Shown here: piece after piece, positions 9,612-17,314 of the stretch | Numbering within the stretch: the first letter of the stretch is position 1 | Layout: every line of letters starts with the position of its first letter | NCBI RefSeq assembly: GCF_009805705.1 | Contig: NZ_VSMB01000009.1 | Coordinates: forward strand, 1 to 64,000 | From: Ruania rhizosphaerae | GTDB taxonomy: Bacteria > Actinomycetota > Actinomycetes > Actinomycetales > Beutenbergiaceae | Direction of reading: 5' to 3' | Length of the DNA: 64,000 nucleotides | The notes under the pieces: model-generated | Told to the model about the DNA's origin: nothing | What the model saw: only the letters and a program-made list of their open reading frames with translations | The model's database searches: none | Translations under genes and position numbers: made by a program

Positions 9612-10430
9612 CTAGCGCAAATAGAGGCGGGCGGCCGTCGCGCTGGCGATTTCTGTACTGACCCCAACCTCGCCCAGCATCCGCAGTCCCGTGTGCCAGG
9701 TGGTCTCGTACGGGCCTTCGATCAGGCACAGTGGGTAGTTCGAACCGAGAGTGAGACGCTGTGGTCCGAAAGCGTCGAGTAGGACAGTGAGGCACCGGGC
9801 GCGACTGTCTCGGGAAACAGTGTGATGGTCGTGCACGATGGGGCCCGAGAGCTTGCATGCGACGTGGTCGTGCGCGGCGAGCTGCCGGATGTGATGCTCC
9901 CATTCGGTGATGTCCTGCCCGTCCAACGGCGGATTGCCGGCATGGTTGAGGACGAATGTCATCTCGGGGAGCTCGCTTGCCATCTGCACGGTTGCTGGCA
10001 GTTGGTCTGGACGGACAAGGACCTCGAACAGGAGGTCGCGCTCCTCGAGTTCATGGAGCCCTCGGAGGACGTCGGGGCGGATGAGCCAGTCCGGATCTGG
10101 GTCTCGTTGCACTGGGTGGCGCAGGCCACGAAACCGGTGTGAGGTCGTCTGGAGGATGTCGAGCTGCTTGGCGAGCTGTGGTCCAGCGAGGTCAGCCCAT
10201 CCGATGACGGCAGCGATGAGGCTGTCGTCATCGGCAAGGTCCAGTATCCGTTGAGACTCTGCGAATGTTGGAATGGACGGTACGGAGACGATGGCGTCGA
10301 CGTCGGTCGGGGCAGTATCGTCCCGGATGTTGTCTGGTGTGAACGGGCGGCGCACTGGCTGCAGGCGTGGTGCTCGGACCCACGAAGGATCGTCGACGAG
10401 ATGTACGTGTGTGTCCAGCACCTGGGTCAT
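9612..10430 (-). CDS. Amidohydrolase, L-fuconolactonase-like
   Basis: A 272-residue TIM-barrel hydrolase of the amidohydrolase-2 family, whose members hydrolyse sugar lactones. It has the amino-terminal metal motif THVHL (His8, His10), a conserved segment IGWADL, the FVLNHAGNP histidine strand and the late GSNYPLC strand. In most relatives this last strand reads GSDWP, with Asp as a metal or base ligand; here it is Asn, which may change metal dependence. The start ATG 10430 overlaps the upstream aldo/keto reductase stop (ATGA). Next to a fucose-dehydrogenase-like reductase, the natural reading is hydrolysis of the lactone made by that enzyme. Confidence 0.75.
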   Translation of the reverse strand: MTQVLDTHVHLVDDPSWVRAPRLQPVRRPFTPDNIRDDTAPTDVDAIVSVPSIPTFAESQRILDLADDDSLIAAVIGWADLAGPQLAKQLDILQTTSHRFRGLRHPVQRDPDPDWLIRPDVLRGLHELEERDLLFEVLVRPDQLPATVQMASELPEMTFVLNHAGNPPLDGQDITEWEHHIRQLAAHDHVACKLSGPIVHDHHTVSRDSRARCLTVLLDAFGPQRLTLGSNYPLCLIEGPYETTWHTGLRMLGEVGVSTEIASATAARLYLR

Positions 10431-11326
10431 ATCAGTCCCTTCCGACGGAGGTCCTCCCACAGCGATGGGGGAACGGGGTGGTGAAGGTTCCTCACGTTCG
10501 CTCGAACCTCGGAAGCGGCGGCCGCGCCGACGGTCACCGACTTCACTGCTTGGTTCGTGAAGGGAAATTGGAGAGCCGCTGTCTGTAGGGCCACGTCGTG
10601 GCGTAGGCAGGCATCGCTGAGGTCGCGAGCTCGAGAACGCACCGCTTCCGACGCGGGGGCGTAGTTGAAGGTAGCGTCGGCAGCGTCAGGATTGGCGAGC
10701 ACTCCGGTGTTGAAGACACCTGCCGCGGTGACATCGATCGCCAGCTCGGAGCAACGTGGAAGCAGCCACTCGGCGCCTCGCTGATCGAGCAAGGTCCATC
10801 GACCTGCCAGCAGGATCACCTCGAGACGGTGTTCACCGACGAAGGGACGGGCATACTCGGTCTGGTTGATCCCGATCCCGATCGCATCCGTGAGCCCCTC
10901 CTCGCGCATGCGTTCCAGTTCGCGGTAGGCCGAAACGCCGCCGTCCTCGGCGTTCTGCGGATCGTGCAGAAGTAGCCGATCCACGCGGTCCACGCGCAAC
11001 CGTTCCAGGCTCTCGTCGAGCGAGCGCCGCACGCCTGACGGCGTGTAGTCGCCGACGGCGGCTCTCACCCCGTCCGGTCCGGTGCGGAGCCGTCGGCCTA
11101 CCTTTGTCGACACACGGACCTGAGATCGTGGGACCTCGGTCAGGGCCTCGCCCAGGACCGACTCGGCAGCGCCGGCGTTGTACAGGGGTGCGACGTCGAA
11201 GGTGCGGATCCCACAGTCGAGGGCGGCCTGGACGGTCGCGTGAGCGACCTCGGGTTCGGACCGGGGTGGGCCCAGCCAGGCACAACCCAGTTCAAGCCGG
11301 GAGGCCTGGGCGGGGGTCGCCGTCAT
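10427..11326 (-). CDS. Aldo/keto reductase, D-threo-aldose (L-fucose) 1-dehydrogenase-like
   Basis: A 299-residue NAD(P)-dependent barrel oxidoreductase with the catalytic tetrad visible as Asp44 and Tyr49 (TFDVAPLYN), Lys75 (VSTKVG) and His121 (LLLHDPQ). Proteins of this subgroup oxidise L-fucose or related aldoses to the 1,5-lactone. Start ATG 11326 overlaps the sulfatase stop (ATGA) and its own stop overlaps the lactonase start, so the three are translated as a coupled series. Together with the lactonase it suggests an oxidative route for a free deoxyhexose such as fucose. The sugar specificity is inferred from context only. Confidence 0.8.
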   Translation of the reverse strand: MTATPAQASRLELGCAWLGPPRSEPEVAHATVQAALDCGIRTFDVAPLYNAGAAESVLGEALTEVPRSQVRVSTKVGRRLRTGPDGVRAAVGDYTPSGVRRSLDESLERLRVDRVDRLLLHDPQNAEDGGVSAYRELERMREEGLTDAIGIGINQTEYARPFVGEHRLEVILLAGRWTLLDQRGAEWLLPRCSELAIDVTAAGVFNTGVLANPDAADATFNYAPASEAVRSRARDLSDACLRHDVALQTAALQFPFTNQAVKSVTVGAAAASEVRANVRNLHHPVPPSLWEDLRRKGLI

Positions 11327-12792
11327 CGGCTCACCTCGGGCTCCGATCGCCCGCTGAGCGCGCTCATCTGGGGAACTAGATGCCAGCGGTAGGTGTCCGC
11401 CGGTTCGGTGCGCGCGGCCCAGGTGGTGCGGATGTCCAGATCGGCGTGTATCTCCTCGATCTCGGCTCGCACGCGGGCCGGATCCCATCCGTCCAGCACG
11501 AGGGCGGTCAGCTCGGTGACCGTCCCCGCATGGGCAGGGTCATCGGCCAGGTCGTGCACCTCGTGCGGATCGGCATCGAGGTCGAACAGCTGCACAGGCT
11601 GACCGTCGTAGTAGGCGAGCTTGTAGTGGCCGCGACGGACCATCCGCTGGATCGCTCCGTCGTCCGTGCAGTACTCCGAGTAGACCGCCTCGGGAACCTC
11701 GTCAGGCGCGTCGCCGGTCAGCGCGCCGAGGAGTGAGCGTCCGTCGGCGTTCGGCAGCGTCGGCGCTCCGGTGGCATCCAGCACGGTGGCGGTCAGGTCG
11801 ACCCCTCCGGCCGGGGCCCGGTGAACCGTGCCGGCCGGGATGTGACCGGGCCAGGAGACCAGGCAGGGGACCTTCACCGACTCCTCATAGAAGGTCTGCT
11901 TCCACCACAGGTCACGGTTGCCGAGGTGGTCCCCGTGGTCGGAGGTGTAGACGACGATCGTGTTCTCCGCCAGGCCCTCCTCCTCGAGCACGTCCAGCAC
12001 CTGCCCGACCATCACGTCCATGCGGTAGGTCAGCGCGTAGAACGCCGTACGGGCCCGGATGGCCTCCTCCTCGGAGACATCGGTGATCGCGGTCTGCTCC
12101 CGCCACCGTTGATGGTGGGGGTGATCAGGCAGGACCCGGATCGGCGCCGGTCCTATCTTCGCCTCGAAGCGGGCGTAGTCCTCCGGGTCGGCCACGTACG
12201 GCTGGTGCGGCAGCATGTATCCGACCGAGAGGGCGAACGGCTGATCGTCGCCGGCCCGCCGACGGGCTCCGAACTCGCGGAGGCTGTCCATCGCCGAGAC
12301 CGTCACGTCCACATCGTGCTGCTGGTAGGGGTGTCGACCTGGGCCAGACCGGTCCAGACTGACCCGGGTTGGCCCGGCCGTGCCCATGAGGACGCCGAGG
12401 TCGGAGAGCTTGCCGCCGGGGTGGTTGGGGGAGTGGTCACCCACTGTCCGCTCGGAGAAACCGAGGAGCTGATCGGTGCCGATCGAGTGCAACCGCCCGA
12501 CGAGCCGGGTGCGGTATCCGGTGGCCCCGAGTGCCTGTGGCCAGGTCGCGATCGAGCCCGGCAGTGGGTGGTCGTTCGTCCAGACGTGGTTGCGGTGCGG
12601 GTGGCGCCCGCTGAGCATCGACATCCGGGACGGTACGCAGATCGGTGACGGGCAGTAGACGTCGGTCAGCCGAGCGCCGCTCGCGGCCAGGCGATCGAGG
12701 TTCGGTGTCTCGGCCACTGGATCGCCGGCGCAGCCCAGCACGGTGCTCGTGTGCTGGTCGGACATCAGATAGAGCACGTTCGGTGGGCGCAA
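11323..12792 (-). CDS. Type I sulfatase (formylglycine-dependent)
   Basis: A 489-residue sulfatase of the alkaline-phosphatase superfamily. Visible are the first metal-site strand NVLYLMSDQH, the activation motif CVPSR with Cys52 to be converted to formylglycine, the GRLHSIG strand, the second metal site TSDHGDHLG and the C-terminal LFDLDADPHEVHDLA segment. I place the start at TTG 12792 because GAGGAG lies 8 nt before it and the protein then begins right at the first core strand; a start at 12870 would overlap the permease gene. No signal peptide is seen, so it probably acts inside the cell on imported sugars. A formylglycine-generating enzyme is not in this window. Confidence 0.9.
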   Translation of the reverse strand: MRPPNVLYLMSDQHTSTVLGCAGDPVAETPNLDRLAASGARLTDVYCPSPICVPSRMSMLSGRHPHRNHVWTNDHPLPGSIATWPQALGATGYRTRLVGRLHSIGTDQLLGFSERTVGDHSPNHPGGKLSDLGVLMGTAGPTRVSLDRSGPGRHPYQQHDVDVTVSAMDSLREFGARRRAGDDQPFALSVGYMLPHQPYVADPEDYARFEAKIGPAPIRVLPDHPHHQRWREQTAITDVSEEEAIRARTAFYALTYRMDVMVGQVLDVLEEEGLAENTIVVYTSDHGDHLGNRDLWWKQTFYEESVKVPCLVSWPGHIPAGTVHRAPAGGVDLTATVLDATGAPTLPNADGRSLLGALTGDAPDEVPEAVYSEYCTDDGAIQRMVRRGHYKLAYYDGQPVQLFDLDADPHEVHDLADDPAHAGTVTELTALVLDGWDPARVRAEIEEIHADLDIRTTWAARTEPADTYRWHLVPQMSALSGRSEPEVSR

Positions 12793-12853
12793 CGTCGATT
12801 CTCCTCGGCGGTGGGGTAGGGGGTCAGGAAGGGATTTCAGGTGGTCGGTGTGG

Positions 12854-13756
12854 TCAGCCCTTGACGGCACCGGCGATCCCTTCGATGAAGTAGCGCTGCA
12901 TGAACAGGAACACGATGATGATCGGCACCACCGAGATCACCGCGCCGGCCGCCAGACCGGTCCAGTCGACGCTGTACTCGCCGAAGAAGGAGAACATCCC
13001 CACGCCCGTCGTGCGTAGCTCCGGTGCTCCGAGCGTAAAGACGAGGGGGATCAGGAAGCCCTGCCAGCCGGAGATGAAGTTAAAGATGAACACCGTCGCT
13101 GTCACAGGGGTAGCGAGGGGGAACATGATCCGCAGGAAGATGCGCCAGTAGCCGGCGCCGTCGACGATTGCGGCCTCCTCCAGGTCGCGAGGGATCTGCG
13201 AGAAGTAGCCCATGAAGAGCAGAATGCCGACAATGTGCGCTGGGCCAGCCTCCGCAAGGACGATCCCGAACAGCGTGTTGTTCAACCCCAGCGCGTTGAT
13301 CAGGATGTAGACGGGCAAGATCGTGTATCCCTTGGGAAGGAACATCGTGGCGACCAGGACTCCCACGATGATCTTCTTGCCCGGCATGTTTCCTCGGCCG
13401 AGTGCGTAGCCAGCCAGCGCTGAGACTGCGACGACCAGCACTGCAGATCCCACGGAGACGACCACGGAGTTGAACGTGTACTGCCCGAAGTTGGCGGAGT
13501 CCCACGCGCGGGCGAAGTTCTCGAAAGTTGGATCTGTTGGGATGAGATCCAGGTTGAAGATGTCGCCGGATTGCTTGAGTGCGGTGGAGATCATCCAGAC
13601 GAACGGATACGTCCAGGCGAGACAGATGGCGATGAGGATGACGTGCGTCGGCACTTGCCTCACGCGCTGAATCCACGCGCGGCGTCGATTCTGGTTGGTC
13701 CGGCGGGTACGGATCGTTGTCGTGCCGACCCGGGGGCGATCGTCGGTCAGCGTCAT
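12854..13756 (-). CDS. ABC sugar transporter permease (MalG/UgpE type)
   Basis: A 300-residue inner-membrane permease with a basic N-terminus, six predicted hydrophobic segments and the EAA loop DLEEAAIVDGAGYW that contacts the ATPase. It pairs with the permease encoded just upstream (ATGA overlap at 13753-13756) and with the solute-binding lipoprotein at 14987. No ATPase gene is present; actinobacterial sugar transporters of this kind normally share a distant MsiK-type ATPase. Imports the oligosaccharide released by the locus enzymes (inference). Confidence 0.93.
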   Translation of the reverse strand: MTLTDDRPRVGTTTIRTRRTNQNRRRAWIQRVRQVPTHVILIAICLAWTYPFVWMISTALKQSGDIFNLDLIPTDPTFENFARAWDSANFGQYTFNSVVVSVGSAVLVVAVSALAGYALGRGNMPGKKIIVGVLVATMFLPKGYTILPVYILINALGLNNTLFGIVLAEAGPAHIVGILLFMGYFSQIPRDLEEAAIVDGAGYWRIFLRIMFPLATPVTATVFIFNFISGWQGFLIPLVFTLGAPELRTTGVGMFSFFGEYSVDWTGLAAGAVISVVPIIIVFLFMQRYFIEGIAGAVKG

Positions 13757-14796
13757 CGCTCGTCTCCGTTCGTGGGTGCGGGACCGATCTGTGTACGTCG
13801 CCTCCTGCGCAGGAGCATGGGGAGGGAGCTCAGCAGCATGACAGCGACGCCGAACAGGATTCCGACTGCGGACGCGAATCCGAACTGTGGAGCCCCCTCG
13901 GGATCGAAGGCGTAGCGATAGATGTAGGTCTGGACGATATCGGTAGCACCGTTCGGGCCGCCGTCGGTCATCACCTTGATGATGTCGAAGGCGTTCATAC
14001 TTGTGATGAAGGTCAAGAGCAGGATGACGATGCCGATCGGCACGATCAGGGGGACAGTGATACGCGCGAACTGTTGTACCTTGTTGGCGCCGTCGATGCG
14101 TGCAGCCTCGTAGAGTTCGCCAGGGACCGTCTGCAGCGCAGCCAGCCAGTAGATGATCGTGATCCCGATGCCCTTCCACATGTCGATCACGAGCACAGTC
14201 GGCAGAGCGAGCTCGGTGCTCCCAAGAAAGTTGATGGGTCGGTCCAAGAACTCACGGCTGAGCAGGAACTCGTTGATCGGTCCGCCCGAGGGGTTGAGCA
14301 GGATCGCGAAGACCACACCGACGACGGCGGTCGTCGTGACGACCGGAAGGAAGAGCAGGATTCGGTAGACGTTCCGCCCCTTGAGTGCGTTGTCGTTCAA
14401 CACAACTGCAACGATGAGCGCCAGCGGAAGCTGGACGAAGATGGCGAAGGCAGCGAAGATTGCCGTGTTCTTGAATGCATTCCAGAACAGTGGGTCCCTG
14501 AACGCGCTATCGAAGTTGTCCAGCCCGACGAAGTTCTGCAGGGGGCCGTAGCCGGACCAGTCGAAGACTGAGTACACCCAGCTGGCGACCATAGGCCAAA
14601 GGGTGAACGCAATGAACAACACGATCATGGGAGCCACGAACAGGTACTGCCATCGGTACTGCCACATGCGAGCGGCAAGGGACTCGGCCTTCGTCGGCCG
14701 TGCCGCTCGCACGCTGCTGGTTGAGGAGACGGGCGTCACCTGCTGGACCTCTCTGTTCTGGGACGAGCCAGCGACCTGCGCGGACCTCATGTCCAC
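13753..14796 (-). CDS. ABC sugar transporter permease (MalF/UgpA type)
   Basis: A 347-residue permease, the first gene of the leftward operon. A Ser/Ala-rich cytoplasmic N-terminus (1-48) is followed by membrane segments starting at LFVAPMIVLFIAFTLW and an EAA loop (LYEAARIDGANKVQQF). Two starts are possible: GTG 14796, five bases after GGAG, or the in-frame ATG at 14790. A GntR-type half-symmetric site (14831-14841) lies in the shared divergent promoter region with the binding-protein gene. Confidence 0.92.
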   Translation of the reverse strand: MDMRSAQVAGSSQNREVQQVTPVSSTSSVRAARPTKAESLAARMWQYRWQYLFVAPMIVLFIAFTLWPMVASWVYSVFDWSGYGPLQNFVGLDNFDSAFRDPLFWNAFKNTAIFAAFAIFVQLPLALIVAVVLNDNALKGRNVYRILLFLPVVTTTAVVGVVFAILLNPSGGPINEFLLSREFLDRPINFLGSTELALPTVLVIDMWKGIGITIIYWLAALQTVPGELYEAARIDGANKVQQFARITVPLIVPIGIVILLLTFITSMNAFDIIKVMTDGGPNGATDIVQTYIYRYAFDPEGAPQFGFASAVGILFGVAVMLLSSLPMLLRRRRRTQIGPAPTNGDER

Positions 14797-14830
14797 CGTC
14801 GCTCCGCAATGCAGTCATCACGTTAACGGG

Positions 14831-14841
14831 TGATCGGACAA
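14831..14841. promoter_or_regulatory. Candidate GntR operator, permease side
   Basis: TGATCGGACAA, matching the palindromic site TTGTCCGACAA (9507) in its right half and in most of the left. It lies 35 bp upstream of the permease start. Confidence 0.5.
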
Positions 14842-14894
14842 CTTTCAAGGCGGCGGATCGGGGTGTGATGTTGTCGAACCGTGACCGGGCGTGG

Positions 14895-14944
14895 TTGACA
14901 GGTCGTGGACGTATCGACGATCCTGGCTTGGTTATCAGACAACC
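14895..14944 (+). promoter_or_regulatory. Promoter and operator of the solute-binding-protein gene
   Basis: TTGACA at 14895-14900 is a consensus -35 box; a plausible -10 (GATCCT) is at 14919-14924. Just after it, GGTTATCAGACAACC (14930-14944) is an imperfect dyad containing the GntR-type core TTATCAGACAA (14932-14942). It would cover the transcription start, a classic repressor position. Confidence 0.5.
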
Positions 14945-14986
14945 GGGCAAGCAGAGTGAATGGTTGCCCTTGGTCGAGGAGGACCC

Positions 14987-16501
14987 ATGGAACATCCCGT
15001 CAAACTGTCGGACCGGGCGCGCGTGCTCGATGCGAGGTCGGCGCTCAGTAGGCGGTCCGTTCTGCAGGCTTCTGGAGTTCTGGGAGCCTCAGGTCTTCTT
15101 GCTGCGTGCGGGCCAGGCGGGGCGGAGCCGGCGCCCGGCGGAACGTCGTCGGGTGGCGCAAGCGGAGGAACGGTGAGGGTCTGGACGGTGCCCGAGGGGC
15201 CGACGGATGAGGAGTTTCAGCGCGCACAGTTCGACAAGTTCATGGAAGCGAACCCCGATATCACGGTCGAGTTGCAGTTCTTTGCACCGGACTCCTACGC
15301 CAACGCCATGCAGCTCGCATTCACGGGTGGGGCGGAAGATGCTCCGGACGTGTTCCGCCAGTCTGGCGCGGGGCGGCTCTTGCTGCGAGACCTGCATCAG
15401 CGCGGCTGGATCCAACCGCTGGACGAGTTCCTGACCGACGACTTCACGTCCCGATTCCCCGACTGGGTGTACGACTCTCAGCGGAGCCCGCTGTACGTTG
15501 ACGGCGCAGCGTATGGGGTACCGCGGCCCGACCCTCAGGTCCAAGCGCTCAACCCTCTCTTCTACAACGTGGACGTCCTTGATCGCTTCGGTTTCAGCGA
15601 ACCGCCGTCGACGTGGTCTGAGATGCGCGAGATGGCTGAGGTCATCACCACTGATGGCAACCGCGAGGTGTATGGCACCAGTGGCTTCGGGTTCCTGATC
15701 ATGCAGCGATTTGCAGGGACGCATCCGTACGGCGGTGACAATGAGGTCCCGATCGATCTGCGCACCGGCGAGCCGATGGCGTCCGATGGCTCGTTCGTTG
15801 ATCTCGTGGAGTTCGGTCAGTCCATGCAGCGCGACGAGATCTTCTCTCCCGGTTGGGAGGCGTGGGGCGGACGGGACGCCATCCAACAGATGGCGGCGGG
15901 GCGGCTCGGCTTCTACATGTTCCCGATTCATCATGCCTACGAGATCCGCAAGGTGAACCCAGACATCAATCTCGCTCTGGCAGCCCCGCCGATGCCTGAC
16001 TCTGGTCAGGTCGGTACCCTGCGACCGCGCAATGAGAATCTCGGGTTCTGGTTCATGAGTTCCGAGGCGCGCTCTGCCGAGGCTGCGTGGCGAGTCCTTG
16101 ACTTCTTCGGCTCGGTTGAGTTCCAACGAGCTGCCTTTGAGGCGGAGAAGCAGATCTCGGTCATCCCCGAGGTCTACGAAGGAATTGAGGTCGACCAGGA
16201 CACTCAACGGCTTCGCGAACTGGCAGATGAGCTCGTCCGGACTCAGCCAGATCCATTCCAGGTCGATCCCGCCGCTGGCGAGTTCTACAACGCTGTTGTG
16301 GAGGATGGGCCGCGTCCAACCGTTCGGGAGCGATTCAACGATTCGCTCAAGGATGCTTCGATCGACTTTGCGTCGTTCGCCGAGGAGTACGACGCGCAGG
16401 TCGATACGGTTCTCGAGGACGTGCTGGGGCGCGGGATCATCGACAGCATGGACCCGTTCATGTTTCCAGGCTGGGACCCACTCGAGGACTACATCGGTTG
16501 A
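14987..16501 (+). CDS. Extracellular sugar-binding lipoprotein of ABC transporter
   Basis: A 504-residue family-1 solute-binding protein. The N-terminus carries a twin-arginine-like SRRSVLQ and a lipobox LLAAC, followed by a Gly/Ser/Pro linker and the periplasmic-binding fold beginning GGTVRVWTVPEGP. Late segments (NLGFWFMSSEA, AAWRVLDFF) are normal for the family. Start ATG 14987 has GAGGAGG seven bases upstream. It is divergent from the two permeases and belongs to the same transporter. The gene is followed within 37 bp by the regulator gene. Confidence 0.93.
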   Translation: MEHPVKLSDRARVLDARSALSRRSVLQASGVLGASGLLAACGPGGAEPAPGGTSSGGASGGTVRVWTVPEGPTDEEFQRAQFDKFMEANPDITVELQFFAPDSYANAMQLAFTGGAEDAPDVFRQSGAGRLLLRDLHQRGWIQPLDEFLTDDFTSRFPDWVYDSQRSPLYVDGAAYGVPRPDPQVQALNPLFYNVDVLDRFGFSEPPSTWSEMREMAEVITTDGNREVYGTSGFGFLIMQRFAGTHPYGGDNEVPIDLRTGEPMASDGSFVDLVEFGQSMQRDEIFSPGWEAWGGRDAIQQMAAGRLGFYMFPIHHAYEIRKVNPDINLALAAPPMPDSGQVGTLRPRNENLGFWFMSSEARSAEAAWRVLDFFGSVEFQRAAFEAEKQISVIPEVYEGIEVDQDTQRLRELADELVRTQPDPFQVDPAAGEFYNAVVEDGPRPTVRERFNDSLKDASIDFASFAEEYDAQVDTVLEDVLGRGIIDSMDPFMFPGWDPLEDYIG

Positions 16502-16510
16502 TCCGGCAAT

Positions 16511-16521
16511 TGATCGGGCAA
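16511..16521. promoter_or_regulatory. Candidate GntR operator before the regulator gene
   Basis: TGATCGGGCAA lies between the binding-protein stop and the gntR start, immediately upstream of a TAACAT -10 box (16527-16532). Related to the sites at 9507, 14831 and 14932; it suggests autoregulation. Confidence 0.45.
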
Positions 16522-16538
16522 CCAGGTAACATCGCGAC

Positions 16539-17252
16539 ATGACGTTCCAACCCGTAGCACCTGCCCAGAGCCGGTCGCAGCAGATCATGGCCCAGATCGA
16601 GTCCCAGATTCGCTCGGGTGCGATCAAGGTCGGGGAGAAGCTCGCCACTGAGAAGGAGCTCTCCGAGCAGTTCGGGGTGAGCCGCAGCGTGGTGCGTGAG
16701 GCCATCAAGTTGCTTGAGGCGATGGGCCTGGTGGTCTCCCGGCAGGGGAGCGGCAGCTACGTCCGCAACGACACCGGAACGGCCGTGTCCCGGTTGCTCT
16801 CGCTATCGGTCTCCCCGAACGACCGTGGGGTCCAGGACCTGTTCGAGTTCCGCGAGGGTCTGGAGCTGCTCTCGGCACGCTGGGCAGCCGAGCGCCGCCA
16901 GTCCGAGGACCTGGATGAGATCCGTGGCCGCCTGGAGGAGAACCGCACGGCAGCGCAGGGGCACGACGCCGAGGGCTTCACGGTCAGCGACTGGCAGTTC
17001 CACTCCCGCATCGCTGAGGCGACCGGCAACCAGTACCTCACCGTGGTCCTCAGTGCCGTCCGGGAGATGCAGCACGACGTCGTGGCCATGATGAGCTCGG
17101 ACATCGGCTCGATGGAACGGGCGATCGGTGAGCACGAACGCATTGTCGACGCACTCGAACGCGGTGACGCCGCCGAGGCCGAGGAAGCCGCGCGCGCCCA
17201 CATCGCCTCCACTCGCAAGAACATCGAGGAGATGCTGCACCGGGCGAAGTGA
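16539..17252 (+). CDS. GntR/FadR-family transcriptional regulator
   Basis: A 237-residue regulator with an N-terminal winged helix (residues 12-76; KLATEKELSEQFGVSRSVVREAIK is the recognition region) and a C-terminal FCD domain with the metal-type residues of DWQFHSRIAEATGN and GEHERIVDAL. FadR-type FCD domains usually bind sugar acids or organic acids. It adjoins the transporter and four related operator-like sites occur across the locus, so it is the likely local repressor. The start has no Shine-Dalgarno but a TAACAT box ends 7 bases before the ATG, suggesting a leaderless transcript. Confidence 0.92.
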   Translation: MTFQPVAPAQSRSQQIMAQIESQIRSGAIKVGEKLATEKELSEQFGVSRSVVREAIKLLEAMGLVVSRQGSGSYVRNDTGTAVSRLLSLSVSPNDRGVQDLFEFREGLELLSARWAAERRQSEDLDEIRGRLEENRTAAQGHDAEGFTVSDWQFHSRIAEATGNQYLTVVLSAVREMQHDVVAMMSSDIGSMERAIGEHERIVDALERGDAAEAEEAARAHIASTRKNIEEMLHRAK

Positions 17253-17314
17253 GCTCCGCCGTCGGGGCGGCATGGCGCACCTGTCCTGTCAGGGGCCGCA
17301 GTTACCGTAGGGCC

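Noticed and set aside
12793-12870. An upstream start for the sulfatase at 12870
   Set aside because: It overlaps the permease gene and adds 26 residues unlike a sulfatase N-terminus, while TTG 12792 has a well-spaced Shine-Dalgarno.
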